64,000 nucleotides of DNA from an uncultured Muribaculaceae bacterium (GCA_947178505.1 CAMWYR010000001.1:62001-126000), one strand, 5' to 3'. Positions 26,582 through 35,747 are shown, counted from the first letter of the stretch. Numbers and translations are program-made. The notes: generated by a model from the letters alone, not told the origin.

Positions 26582-26606
26582 CGTTTAAAACCGAATCAGC
26601 ATTAAT

Positions 26607-27011
26607 ATGAAGATATTGCGCGGATGGTGGCCTTCGATAGTCGTGCTCATCGTCATCCTCTGGCTTACCCTTGCTCCCCACCCTATCGGCGACACACAGA
26701 TCGAGCTTTTTCCGGGCGCCGACAAACTCGTACATGCTATAATGATGGGGGGTCTGGCATCGGCACTGCTTTTCGACTGGCGCCGCAACGGCGGCCGCAT
26801 GCCCTACCGGGCCTTTACGGCACGCACCGTCTGCATGGTGATAGTGGCCGTGACGCTCTTTTCCGTGGCAGATGAAATAGCTCAGCAGTCGATGCAGCTC
26901 GGACGCTCAGGCGATGTATTTGATGTTATTGCCGACTTCGTGGGCATCCTGCTCGGCGTCTTACTTTCCCGCCCCGTCATCAGCAGGATTTTCAGGGATT
27001 CCCGTGGCTGA
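26607..27011 (+). CDS. VanZ-like small membrane protein
   Basis: A 134-aa protein with four predicted helices: about 7-24, 45-60, 73-90 and 108-122. Conserved family features include the polar PGADKLVHAIMMG and VADEIAQQSMQLGRSGDVFD segments (residues about 36-107). VanZ proteins are associated with glycopeptide or envelope stress but their activity is unknown. The last 51 bases overlap tail-to-tail with the 3' end of the exporter gene on the other strand. Confidence 0.88.
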   Translation: MKILRGWWPSIVVLIVILWLTLAPHPIGDTQIELFPGADKLVHAIMMGGLASALLFDWRRNGGRMPYRAFTARTVCMVIVAVTLFSVADEIAQQSMQLGRSGDVFDVIADFVGILLGVLLSRPVISRIFRDSRG

Positions 27012-28346
27012 AGCACTCTGCGGTGTAGCCATAAGATCGGCAGGTAACACGCGCGTGAGCCGGGTGAAAATCAGCACGATCACCGCCATCACAAGAATAA
27101 CGATCGCTGTAGAGTGCAATATATTACCCAAACCCACGAGTGGACTAACAGTCGCACCGAACACGTAGCCCATAAGTCCGATAAGGGCGGAGGCATCTCC
27201 GGCGCAGTCGCGCCCTTCGTTCATAGCCAGCGTATTGCCGACGGTGAAAAGCATTCCGAGGCAGAAAAGCATCGGGAGGTTAAGGGCCTCGTATACCCAC
27301 ACATTGTCAATCAGATAGAATGCTGCGAACTGACCCGCCGCGATTATCACGAGCGACCGGCCGCCCCAGAGCGCCGCTTTCTTGAGCGGATGGAAATGAA
27401 GGGCCATAGTAGCGCCCGCGGCCACGAAGAGTGCGTTGGCTCCCATAAAGAGGCCGAACTGGAGCTGCGTGTAGCCGTAATGATCCTGGATGATGAACGG
27501 CGCGGAAGAAATATAGGCGAAGAGTACGCCGAGGGCTGCCCCCTTCAGCATGACGTGTACGACGAAATGACGGTTATGCGCCAGGCGCACATAGTTCTTG
27601 AATGCAGCGCCGAAGTGGCCTGTGACGCGGCGCGACTTGGGAAGCGATTCCTTGAGCGCGGGAGAGAGAATGAGGAGTAATGCGCTGAAGCCGAACAATA
27701 TCCAGAAGATTCCCTGCCAACCGATAGAGCGGGCCACGAGTCCGCCGATCACGGGTGCGCTGGCGGGAGCGAAACCATTGATCGCACCGACGAGCGCCAT
27801 AACCTTGGCGAGTGCGCGGCCCTTGTACATGTCGGCCGGAATCGTGCGCGCCAGGAAGTAACCGCCCGAAGCACCCAGACCCTGCACCAGACGCCACCAT
27901 AGGAACGTATGGATAGTCTTTGACCAAACGCTGCAGACAGCGCCGATACAGAACACGATGAGCGCGACGACGAGAATCGGTTTTCTGCCGAAGCGGTCGC
28001 TGAGCGGACCGAGAATGAGTTCACCGAACCCGAGGCCGATCATACCGAAAGTAAGACCGAGCTGCACGGTAGAGGTCGTGGTATGGAACGACCGCACCAT
28101 CTCTGGGAGCGTTGGCAGATACATATCATTGACGAATGAGCCAAAAGCGCTGAGCAGCACGAGATAAATAATAAGAAAAGCGAAATATCCTCCCTTGGGG
28201 CCGGCCTCATCAGCCGGCGTAGCCGAAGAAGCCGTATTCACTGATGAAGTTGGCTGCGCTGCCGACAGATCAGCGTGCGTTGATGACGACAGTTGTGATG
28301 ACGACGGCGTCGTATCCGGCGCCTGCAAAGTGTTATTCTGAGCCAT
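26961..28346 (-). CDS. Bcr/CflA-like drug-resistance MFS transporter
   Basis: A 461-aa inner-membrane proton-driven exporter with twelve helices. The MFS motif A appears as GPLSDRFGRKPILV after helix 2, and motif C-like residues occur in the PASAPVIGGLVA helix. The N-terminal 50 residues are unusual: a soluble Ser/Thr/Ala/Gln-rich stretch before the first helix (YFAFLIIYLVLLSAFGSF). The C-terminus also carries a short polar tail. No later Met lies between that stretch and helix 1, so it is probably translated. The substrate is unknown. Confidence 0.88.
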   Translation of the reverse strand: MAQNNTLQAPDTTPSSSQLSSSTHADLSAAQPTSSVNTASSATPADEAGPKGGYFAFLIIYLVLLSAFGSFVNDMYLPTLPEMVRSFHTTTSTVQLGLTFGMIGLGFGELILGPLSDRFGRKPILVVALIVFCIGAVCSVWSKTIHTFLWWRLVQGLGASGGYFLARTIPADMYKGRALAKVMALVGAINGFAPASAPVIGGLVARSIGWQGIFWILFGFSALLLILSPALKESLPKSRRVTGHFGAAFKNYVRLAHNRHFVVHVMLKGAALGVLFAYISSAPFIIQDHYGYTQLQFGLFMGANALFVAAGATMALHFHPLKKAALWGGRSLVIIAAGQFAAFYLIDNVWVYEALNLPMLFCLGMLFTVGNTLAMNEGRDCAGDASALIGLMGYVFGATVSPLVGLGNILHSTAIVILVMAVIVLIFTRLTRVLPADLMATPQSASATGIPENPADDGAGK

Positions 28347-28482
28347 TAAATCAAGATATTTATAAAGAGCGAATGCAACTTATAGAGCGCAAAAGCAACT
28401 TATAAGTCCTCCGTAAAATTCCGACCACCCCAATCGGCAGCCTCTACCAATCTAACGCAACACCCTCCCCCTCAGTTCATCA

Positions 28483-28515
28483 CACTATGTGTGGGGAGGC
28501 TCCCCGCACATAGTG
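28483..28515 (-). repeat. Dispersed hairpin repeat, family 2, copy 2
   Basis: CACTATGTGTGGGGA (28483-28497) pairs with TCCCCGCACATAGTG (28501-28515), with one G-T pair and a 3-base loop. It lies 23 bases behind the stop of the His-tailed TonB receptor. Confidence 0.85.
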
Positions 28516-28538
28516 AGTCGGGTAACGCACGCGGGGGA

Positions 28539-30905
28539 TTAGTGGGTGTGGGTGTGGCCGGCGCCGTAGCCGCCGGTGTTGACATTCTGCTCGTGGTCGT
28601 GGCCGTCGTGGGAGTCGGCATCGTGGTCGTGGCGGTGGGTGTGGCCGAAGGTGTAGGTGATGCCGAGGCGCAGCGCACGTCCTTCTGTCCATTTACTGAT
28701 GGATTGCGTGTAGCCGTTGCCGTAGAGGATGTTGTGTTCGGCCTTGGAGTTGAGGATGTCTTTGCAGATGAGGGAGATGGTCCACGGGCCGGCCATCTTG
28801 CGCACGCCGGCTTCGAGTTCCCAGTTGGGTTCGAGAGTGCCCTGCGGCATGACGCGCCTCGATGTGTACCGACCTGTGGCCTGCAGAGTCATCTGCCAGG
28901 GAAGCGACACCGACGCCATCATGCGAACATCCCACACGAAGCGGTTTTGCCGCGCTCCATAAATACGGTAGTCGGCACCATGCAGCGGATAGTCGGCACT
29001 CCAGGCCTTTAGATGACTGTTGTAGAGGTTGAGGGTAGTGGTGAGTGTGAGCACATGGAAGAGCTTATTGCGGCTCATCAGTTCGAGACCGGCATCCACG
29101 AGATTACCTACATTGGCATGCCCGTAGTACATCGTGTTGACTTCCGGATTTGCGGCCATCGGGGCAAGGAAGCTCACATGACTGATCATATCATTGTTGG
29201 CGCGAACGTAACCGGTAGCCGACAACGTATGGTCGTTCCACTCCTTAGTATATGTCATTTCGGCGGTGTTACTATACTCAGGCAGAATCATCGGGTTACC
29301 GAGATGCACCGACGACGGGTCGGAAATATTCTCGAACGTGTTGAGCTGCGGACCATACGGGCGGTGGATTCGGCGCGAATAACTGAGGCGCAGACTGTTG
29401 GAACCGAGGAATTTCCAGCCGAACAAGGCCGACGGGAAGAGGGCGAGGGAATTCTTATGGAATTCAGGCACATCCGGCACCCCGTCATAGCCCAACGACA
29501 GCGTGCGGATCGACCAGGCCTCCCCTCTCAGTCCGGCTGAATAACTGAAGGCACCCGCCGCGCCCGAGAAGTTGATATAGAGCGCATTGATATGGGTATT
29601 GTAGCGGAAACGGTTGTAAAGATCATCGAGCGGGCGCATCTCGCCGCCGGGGAGTTCCTCCCAATAGGCAGCCGGGGAATCTTCACGGTTGAAATTACCC
29701 TTATAACCTGCCTCCAGCGAAAGCCATCCGGCCAGAGGCACCTCATAATCGAGCGAAGCCTCCCAGTTGCTTATCTTCACATCCTGGCGCTGGCTCTGCA
29801 TGATATCATCTTCAGCGGCCACGCCTTTCCACTCCTCGAAATCGGAGAAGCGGTCGCGGTTCACGCCCCGCCAGATATTATAACTGACGCTCGCGTCGAG
29901 CCGATGTCCTTCGCCGAATTCATGGCGGTAAAAACCGAGCACGTTGATGCCTCGGTTGTTGCCGCTGCCGTGCGACCGGTTGAGATCATAGGTCCACTGA
30001 CCCGGGATATCGCTGTAATGCCGCGTGACGGAATGGCTGCGCTTGCCTCCCAGCATACCGATCGCGCTCAACTGGAAGACGTTGGTATGGTCGGGGCGGA
30101 ATTTGGAGCCGAGCCGGAGAAACGCCGAATTATCATGATCCTTCCCGCGTCCGCACGAGGCAAGGCTGTAACCCTCCTCATATTCACGAAACGACTTCAT
30201 ACCCGATGGGATATGGGCCGACTTGAGACCTAACGCCGCGAACGACTCAAATTTACCTTCGCTGACGTTGATATCGAAATTGAGCCCGGTGGTGCCGCGC
30301 GAATCGGCAGTCAGTTCGGCACTACCGAAATAGCCGTGGCGATGATCCTCACGGAGTCGGATATTGATGATTCCGGCGGTGCCTTCCGTGCTGTGGCTTG
30401 CCCCCGGGGTAGTCATCACTTCGATCGACTCAACGTTGGCGGCCGGAATCTGACGGAGGTATTGGGCGCGGTTCTCGGCCGTCATCCCCATCTCCTTTCC
30501 GTCTATATATAGGAGCACATCCGACTTGCCACGGAGCGATATATCGCCGTCTGCGCCGACAGTTACCGACGGCACGGCCGAGAGAAGGTCGCCGGCCGTG
30601 CCGCCCGTGGAGGCCACGTTGCTCTTCACATTAAATATGCGTCGCTCGCCGTCGCCGGAGATCTGCTTCTTCTCTCCTACCACCACCACTTCCTCAAGCG
30701 TGGCGAGAAATGCCGGATCAATACCCAGAAGTCTGAGTTCCTCCTCTTCCGACATGACGGAATCAGGCCGCTCAGTACCTTGACCGGCAGCCGCGGGAGA
30801 TTCATCGTGACTGACGGGGTGAGATTGCGACTGAATGGCGGGTCGTGCTGCGACTGACGTCGCACCGGCCATGGCCAGCAACGTTGCGATATATAGTGTT
30901 TTCAT
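28539..30905 (-). CDS. TonB-dependent outer-membrane receptor with histidine-rich tail
   Basis: A 788-aa outer-membrane protein. The signal peptide is residues 1-20 (MKTLYIATLLAMAGATSVAA). No carboxypeptidase-like N-terminal domain is present. The plug lies at about 85-215 (LLSAVPSVTVGADGDISLRG, YLRQIPAANVESIEVMTTPG). The large OMP_b-brl_3-type barrel follows, ending in RLGITYTFG. Beyond that last strand is a 35-residue tail with ten histidines (HTHRHDHDADSHDGHDH and GHTHTH). Such tails suggest metal capture (zinc, nickel, copper), but the substrate is unproven. It has a -7 box at 30939-30946. Confidence 0.9.
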   Translation of the reverse strand: MKTLYIATLLAMAGATSVAARPAIQSQSHPVSHDESPAAAGQGTERPDSVMSEEEELRLLGIDPAFLATLEEVVVVGEKKQISGDGERRIFNVKSNVASTGGTAGDLLSAVPSVTVGADGDISLRGKSDVLLYIDGKEMGMTAENRAQYLRQIPAANVESIEVMTTPGASHSTEGTAGIINIRLREDHRHGYFGSAELTADSRGTTGLNFDINVSEGKFESFAALGLKSAHIPSGMKSFREYEEGYSLASCGRGKDHDNSAFLRLGSKFRPDHTNVFQLSAIGMLGGKRSHSVTRHYSDIPGQWTYDLNRSHGSGNNRGINVLGFYRHEFGEGHRLDASVSYNIWRGVNRDRFSDFEEWKGVAAEDDIMQSQRQDVKISNWEASLDYEVPLAGWLSLEAGYKGNFNREDSPAAYWEELPGGEMRPLDDLYNRFRYNTHINALYINFSGAAGAFSYSAGLRGEAWSIRTLSLGYDGVPDVPEFHKNSLALFPSALFGWKFLGSNSLRLSYSRRIHRPYGPQLNTFENISDPSSVHLGNPMILPEYSNTAEMTYTKEWNDHTLSATGYVRANNDMISHVSFLAPMAANPEVNTMYYGHANVGNLVDAGLELMSRNKLFHVLTLTTTLNLYNSHLKAWSADYPLHGADYRIYGARQNRFVWDVRMMASVSLPWQMTLQATGRYTSRRVMPQGTLEPNWELEAGVRKMAGPWTISLICKDILNSKAEHNILYGNGYTQSISKWTEGRALRLGITYTFGHTHRHDHDADSHDGHDHEQNVNTGGYGAGHTHTH

Positions 30906-30938
30906 ATGGATGCCTATCTTTGATGCCTATCTGTTGCG

Positions 30939-30946
30939 CAAAAGTA
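30939..30946 (-). promoter_or_regulatory. -7 box of the His-tailed TonB receptor
   Basis: Reads TACTTTTG on the minus strand, 33 bases before the ATG. I see no convincing -33 element. Confidence 0.5.
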
Positions 30947-31011
30947 GTCAAAAAGTAATGCAACCCGGTTGCAAAGCGAATGAGACACAAAAATGAGCTT
31001 GCCCTTATAAG

Positions 31012-31047
31012 AAAAAAATCCCGGCAATCCATGCGGATCGCCGGGAG
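31012..31047 (-). terminator. Terminator of the DUF805 gene
   Basis: TCCCGGCAATCC (31019-31030) pairs with GGATCGCCGGGA (31036-31047, one G-T pair). On the minus strand it is followed by TTTTTTT. Confidence 0.88.
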
Positions 31048-31081
31048 ATTATAAGGGAGAAATCTCCGTGCCGGAGGGTAT

Positions 31082-31465
31082 TTAATACTTGAAAGAATCG
31101 GGGGTCGGACCGTCGGGATTCTCTCCGAAACGGTTGGGGCCGGGCTGAGAAGGCATGCATGCCAGCACAATGTACCAGATTGAACCGATAAGAGGCACCA
31201 GCGAGATGAAGATCCAGCCTCCCCCTTTGCCGATATCATGCATGCGGCGCACAGCCACCGCCAGAGAAGGCACGATCACTGCCAGATAGAAGAGATAAGC
31301 AATGATAGAAAGGAACGTGCTGTCGAGCATCGACGCGAATCCATAAAGTACACCATAGACCACGGCTGTAAACAGGATGAACCACCAATACTCCGAGCGC
31401 GATGCGCGGCCCGAGAACGCAGCATACTTATTAAAGCATGTCTGCACGGATTGCTGAAGAGTCAT
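31082..31465 (-). CDS. DUF805 family membrane protein
   Basis: A 127-aa inner-membrane protein with three to four helices. The N-terminal half carries the family signature YAAFSGRASRSEYWWFILF, and VAVRRMHDIGKGGGW follows in the middle. The C-terminal tail is soluble, with PGPNRFGENPDG. The function of the family is unknown. It lies downstream of a small lipoprotein gene on the same strand, 29 bases apart, and may be co-transcribed with it. Confidence 0.9.
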   Translation of the reverse strand: MTLQQSVQTCFNKYAAFSGRASRSEYWWFILFTAVVYGVLYGFASMLDSTFLSIIAYLFYLAVIVPSLAVAVRRMHDIGKGGGWIFISLVPLIGSIWYIVLACMPSQPGPNRFGENPDGPTPDSFKY

Positions 31466-31494
31466 AATTAAATCCTTATGATGTTATGAAAGGA

Positions 31495-31980
31495 TCAGTT
31501 TGCGCTTACTGAATCAGTCTCGATCACCTTAGGCTTATCAGCAGCATTGCCGGAAAGAGCCCCTTCTTCATCGCCGCTCTCGTGGATAGGCACGGCGAGA
31601 GCGGCCGGTCCGGCAGAAGTGACGGTCTGAGTCATCGTCTCCACATTCTTCATCAGACGGTCGTATACCTTGCGGTCGGCCTCGCTGAGAGTAGAGGGGT
31701 CGGAAGTGAGCACGCGCTGTAGGATTACGTTTATATCGGGGTTCTGCGCGTCATAGTTCTTAAGAAACTCAATCATCTTGGCGAAGTCGCCTTTGCAGGC
31801 CGCGAGCGAATCGTTAACCACGCTGACCGCGTCGGCCGACATATCGAGCGCCTGAGTCATTTCCTTCGGTGAGAGCTCCTCACCGGCATTGATTTTTTCC
31901 GCAATCTTCTCGGCAGAAGGGGCGCAGGCCGTGACAGCAAGCGCCACCAGAGCGAAGGCAAACCGGGCAATTTTTTTCAT
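31495..31980 (-). CDS. Small lipoprotein of unknown function
   Basis: 161 aa from MKKIARF. A longer frame exists but would begin upstream of the promoter, and only this start gives a lipoprotein signal peptide (MKKIARFAFALVALAVTAC, lipid cysteine at 19). The mature part is helical and acidic (SAEKIAEKINAGEELSPKE), with a Ser/Ala-rich end. No domain is recognised. The promoter TTTG-N20-TAAATTTG is at 32043-32074. It is probably co-transcribed with the DUF805 gene. Confidence 0.8.
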   Translation of the reverse strand: MKKIARFAFALVALAVTACAPSAEKIAEKINAGEELSPKEMTQALDMSADAVSVVNDSLAACKGDFAKMIEFLKNYDAQNPDINVILQRVLTSDPSTLSEADRKVYDRLMKNVETMTQTVTSAGPAALAVPIHESGDEEGALSGNAADKPKVIETDSVSAN

Positions 31981-32042
31981 AATCTTCAAAATTTTAGTTA
32001 TGCTTATTAAAAAAATATAATTACGAAAGATTAGATTCGGGG

Positions 32043-32074
32043 CAAATTTACAGAATAAAACGCGAAGTATCAAA
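32043..32074 (-). promoter_or_regulatory. Promoter of the small lipoprotein gene
   Basis: On the minus strand: TTTG (32074-32071), 20 bases, TAAATTTG (32050-32043). A full consensus match. Confidence 0.8.
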
Positions 32075-32120
32075 TTTTTAGTTAAAAAATAAAGGTAGCG
32101 GTTAAAAATTTTCATAAACA

Positions 32121-32152
32121 TTTGCAGAAGTGAGAATTAAGTATTAAATTTG
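32121..32152 (+). promoter_or_regulatory. Promoter of rpsA
   Basis: TTTG (32121-32124), 20 bases, TAAATTTG (32145-32152). The ATG at 32215 lies 62 bases beyond the -7 box. Confidence 0.82.
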
Positions 32153-32214
32153 CAGCACTTTGGGCAAAGTGTGCCCTGAGCATGAGATTTATTAACCCTA
32201 TTATTAACTTTTTA

Positions 32215-33999
32215 ATGAGCGAATTAAAAGTTCAGAGCCCGATCGAAGACTTCGATTGGGAAAGCTACGAAAGTGGCGCCACTGTCGGCGAGAAGAGCCG
32301 TGAGGAATTGACCAACACCTACGACGAGTCTCTTAAGACAGCAAAAGAAAACGAAGTAGTGACCGGCACCGTGAAGTCGATCAGCAAGCGTGAAGTGCGT
32401 GTTGATATCGGCATGAAGTCGGATGCTATTATCCCCATCAGCGAATTCCGCTACAATCCTGACCTTAAGGAAGGTGATGAAGTAGAGGTATATATCGAGA
32501 CACTCGAGGACAAGAACGGTCAGCTCCGTCTGAGCCACAAGAAGGCATGCCAGACGCGCAGCTGGGATCGTGTCAACGAGGCTCTCCAGAACGACGAGGT
32601 TATCAAGGGCTACGTCAAGAGCCGCACAAAGGGCGGTATGATCGTAGACGTATTCGGCATCGAGGCCTTCCTCCCCGGATCCCAGATCGACGTTCGTCCG
32701 ATCCGCGACTACGACGTATTTGTCGGCAAGACAATGGAGTTCAAGGTCGTTAAGATCAATCAGGAATACAAGAACGTGGTTGTCAGCCACAAGGCCCTCA
32801 TCGAGGCCGAGCTCGAGCAGCAGAAGAAGGAGATCATCTCCAAGCTCGAGAAGGGTCAGGTGCTCGAGGGTAAGGTTAAGAACATCACTGCCTACGGTGT
32901 GTTCGTTGACCTCGGTGGCGTTGACGGTCTCGTACACATCACCGACCTCAGCTGGGGCCGCGTGTCAGATCCCCACGAAGTTGTTGAGCTCGACCAGGAC
33001 ATCAAGGTCGTCATCATCGACTTCGACAACGAGAAGAAGCGCATCGCGCTCGGCATCAAGCAGCTCATGCCCCATCCTTGGGACAACCTTGATCCCAACC
33101 TCAAGGTTGGCGACCACATCAAGGGCCGCGTAGTCGTAATGGCTGATTACGGTGCGTTCGTAGAAGTGCAGCCCGGCGTTGAGGGTCTTATCCACGTCAG
33201 CGAGATGAGCTGGAGCCAGCACCTCCGCAGCGCACAGGACTTCCTCAAGGCAGGCGACGAAATCGAGGCAGTCATCCTCACCCTCGACCGCGAGGAGCGC
33301 AAGATGAGCCTTGGTCTCAAGCAGCTTAAGAACGACCCCTGGGAGAATATCGAGACTAAGTACGCTATCGGCTCACGCCACACTGCCAAGGTGCGCAACT
33401 TCACTCACTTCGGCGTGTTCGTTGAGATCGAAGAGGGCGTAGACGGCCTTATCCACATCAGCGACCTCAGCTGGACAAAGAAGATCAAGCACCCCAGCGA
33501 ATTCACTCAGATCGGCAACGACATCGAGGTTCAGGTGCTCGAAATCGATAAGGACAACCGTCGTCTCAGCCTCGGCCACAAGCAGCTCGAGGAGAATCCC
33601 TGGGATGCTCTCGAAGGCGACTTCACCGTTGGTTCCGTACACAAGGGCAAGGTGATCGAAGTGCTCGACAAGGGCGCTGTCATCAGCCTCAACGGCGTAG
33701 AGGGCTTCGCAACTCCCAAGCATCTCGTTAAGGAAGACGGCACTCAGGCTCAGCTCGGCGACGAGCTCGACTTCAAGGTGATCGAGTTCAACAAGGACAA
33801 TAAGCGCATCATCCTCAGCCACAGCCGCATCGCCGAAGATGCAAGCAAGGCAGAGCGTCGCGCAGCCAACGCTACCCGCCGCTCAGAGAAGCGTCAGCAG
33901 CCCGAGGCAGCAGCCGCTCCCGCCATCGAGAAGACTACTCTCGGCGACCTCGGCGCTCTCCAGGCGCTCAAGGAGCAGCTCCAGAAGGAAGGTAAGTAA
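32215..33999 (+). CDS. rpsA: Ribosomal protein S1
   Basis: RNA-binding 30S subunit protein that helps mRNAs dock on the ribosome. This is especially relevant here because the genes lack Shine-Dalgarno sequences. 594 aa from MSELKVQS; an ATG 33 bases upstream is in frame but gives a non-conserved leader. Six S1 (OB-fold) repeats span about residues 35-535, most containing variants of GxVxxxTxxGxFVxxxxGVDGLIHISDLSW. A basic, Ala-rich tail ends the protein. It has its own promoter and terminator. Confidence 0.96.
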   Translation: MSELKVQSPIEDFDWESYESGATVGEKSREELTNTYDESLKTAKENEVVTGTVKSISKREVRVDIGMKSDAIIPISEFRYNPDLKEGDEVEVYIETLEDKNGQLRLSHKKACQTRSWDRVNEALQNDEVIKGYVKSRTKGGMIVDVFGIEAFLPGSQIDVRPIRDYDVFVGKTMEFKVVKINQEYKNVVVSHKALIEAELEQQKKEIISKLEKGQVLEGKVKNITAYGVFVDLGGVDGLVHITDLSWGRVSDPHEVVELDQDIKVVIIDFDNEKKRIALGIKQLMPHPWDNLDPNLKVGDHIKGRVVVMADYGAFVEVQPGVEGLIHVSEMSWSQHLRSAQDFLKAGDEIEAVILTLDREERKMSLGLKQLKNDPWENIETKYAIGSRHTAKVRNFTHFGVFVEIEEGVDGLIHISDLSWTKKIKHPSEFTQIGNDIEVQVLEIDKDNRRLSLGHKQLEENPWDALEGDFTVGSVHKGKVIEVLDKGAVISLNGVEGFATPKHLVKEDGTQAQLGDELDFKVIEFNKDNKRIILSHSRIAEDASKAERRAANATRRSEKRQQPEAAAAPAIEKTTLGDLGALQALKEQLQKEGK

Positions 34000-34029
34000 T
34001 CTCCCGCGGAGATTATCCGACTGATACAG

Positions 34030-34068
34030 GACCCCGTCGTCACCCCGGTGACGGCGGGGTCTTTATAT
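34030..34068 (+). terminator. rpsA terminator
   Basis: GACCCCGTCGTCACC (34030-34044) pairs with GGTGACGGCGGGGTC (34047-34061, one mismatch), followed by TTTATATTTT. A smaller stem AATCTCC/GGAGATT (33998-34014) lies directly on the stop codon. Confidence 0.85.
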
Positions 34069-34219
34069 TTTATCATTGCATACGCCGCGCGGATATGTGC
34101 AAAAAGTAATTTTTTTATGAAATATAGTGTGGAATGATAATTATTTTTTGTAATTTTACAATTGAAAGGTTGGCAACTCCTGTCGCCATAGCCTTTTCTA
34201 GTTACAGACACCCGCCTAT

Positions 34220-34558
34220 ATGCACTTCCGACTTTCCGCACATATCAAAAGCCTTCTGCTGCTTGCCGCCTCATTGCTGAGCCTCAACGCCGCGGCAGCG
34301 CCCCGCGGATGGGAAGTGGTGAAGACAGAACGTGCGGATGTCAAGACCGTTGCCCGCGACTCCGATATCGAAGTGAAGGCTGCCAGCGGAATAATCATCG
34401 TCACATCGGGCCACCATACCCCCATCAAGGTGTTCACGATCCTGGGGAGGCTGGTGAACAGCGACACCCTGGCGCCCGGCAAATCGATGCTTCAGCTCCC
34501 GGCCCATGGCGTATATATCGTAAAGATAGGAGACCTCACCTGCAAGGTGGCCGTCTGA
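34220..34558 (+). CDS. Small secreted protein resembling a T9SS C-terminal sorting domain
   Basis: 112 aa. The signal peptide covers residues 1-26 (LLLLAASLLSLNAAAA). The mature protein is only about 86 residues, and its second half (IKVFTILGRLVNSDTLAPGK then LPAHGVYIVKIG) has the pattern of a type IX secretion C-terminal domain: a V-x-V-y strand, a G-x-l-V turn, an L-P-x-G-x-Y-i-V strand and a final basic strand (TCKVAV). Normally such a domain ends a large secreted protein. Here it stands almost alone. Similarity is by pattern only. Confidence 0.65.
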   Translation: MHFRLSAHIKSLLLLAASLLSLNAAAAPRGWEVVKTERADVKTVARDSDIEVKAASGIIIVTSGHHTPIKVFTILGRLVNSDTLAPGKSMLQLPAHGVYIVKIGDLTCKVAV

Positions 34559-34645
34559 AAAATCACCGGCCGGCACACTGAAGGGTGATGCAAGAGACAA
34601 CCACTTTAAATCTATCACATACCACACACACAAACATCATCAGTT

Positions 34646-35677
34646 ATGGAAGCGCCAAATCTTGAATGGGATAAACTCCCCTTCGGCTACGTAAAAGCCG
34701 ACTACAACGTGCGTTGCACATACAAAGACGGCAAATGGGGCGATATCGAAGTAAGCGACTCGGAATACGTTCCGATGCACATCGCCGCCAGCTGCCTGCA
34801 CTACGGTCAGGAATCATTCGAAGGCCTCAAGGCTTTCCGCGGAGCCGACGGCAAGGTCCGCGTGTTCCGTATGGACGAGAATGCAAAACGCTTCATCCGC
34901 AGCGCCGAAGGCATCTGCATGCAGCCCATGCCTGAAGAACTCTTCAAAGAGATGGTGCGCAAGGTAGTGAAGCTCAACGAGCGCTTCATCCCGCCCTACG
35001 GCACCGGCGCATCGCTCTATATCCGCCCGCTCGAGATCGGAATTTCTCCGAAAATCGGCGTGAGTCCGGCTGATGAATATATGGTAATCATGCTCGTGAC
35101 TCCCGTAGGCCCCTATTTCAAGTCGGGCTTCAAGCCCTCGAAGGTGTGTCTCTCGCGCGATTTCGACCGCGTGGCTCCCAAGGGCACAGGCTCAATCAAG
35201 ATCGGCGGTAACTACGCTGCGTCGCTCGTGGCCGGCCAGAAGGCTCATGAGCTCGGCTATGCCGTGATGATCTATCTCGACCCGAAGGAAAAGAAATATC
35301 TCGACGAAGCCGGAGCAGCTAACTTCTACGGCGTCAAGGGAAATAAATATATCACTCCCGCCAGCGAGACCATCCTCCCCTCCATCACCAACAAGAGTCT
35401 GCGTCAGCTCGCACGCGACATGGGTCTCGAAGTGGAGGAACGCCATATTCCCTACGAGGAACTCGCGGAACTCGACGAAGCCGGCAACTGCGGCACAGCA
35501 GCCGTATGCTCACCTATCGGCCAGATCACCGACCTTGACAATGGCCGTGTGTTCGAATATGGCATGGATGAGGCAGGCCCCGTCACCACAAAGCTCTACA
35601 ATAAGCTGCGCGGCATACAGCTCGGCACCGAACCCGACACTCACGGATGGTGCGAGATCATCGAATTCGATAAATAA
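34646..35677 (+). CDS. ilvE: Branched-chain amino-acid aminotransferase
   Basis: PLP enzyme that makes or breaks down valine, leucine and isoleucine using glutamate/2-oxoglutarate. The 343-aa protein belongs to fold type IV. The PLP lysine corresponds to K185 in GTGSIKIGGNYAAS. Further landmarks are LHYGQESFEGLKAFRG, TGASLYIRP near 120 and EAGAANFYGVKG. It is followed by an HD-domain gene 70 bases on, perhaps in the same transcript. I see no anomaly. Confidence 0.96.
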   Translation: MEAPNLEWDKLPFGYVKADYNVRCTYKDGKWGDIEVSDSEYVPMHIAASCLHYGQESFEGLKAFRGADGKVRVFRMDENAKRFIRSAEGICMQPMPEELFKEMVRKVVKLNERFIPPYGTGASLYIRPLEIGISPKIGVSPADEYMVIMLVTPVGPYFKSGFKPSKVCLSRDFDRVAPKGTGSIKIGGNYAASLVAGQKAHELGYAVMIYLDPKEKKYLDEAGAANFYGVKGNKYITPASETILPSITNKSLRQLARDMGLEVEERHIPYEELAELDEAGNCGTAAVCSPIGQITDLDNGRVFEYGMDEAGPVTTKLYNKLRGIQLGTEPDTHGWCEIIEFDK

Positions 35678-35747
35678 TTACCGCCGCGTCCCTGCGCCGG
35701 AGCTTGCAGGAGCCCGAATCACGAGGCTATTGACCGGACTATGAATT

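Noticed and set aside
28491..29012. 173-codon plus-strand frame opposite the histidine tail
   Set aside because: Val/Gly/Ala low-complexity sequence caused by the repeated His/Asp codons of the receptor on the other strand.
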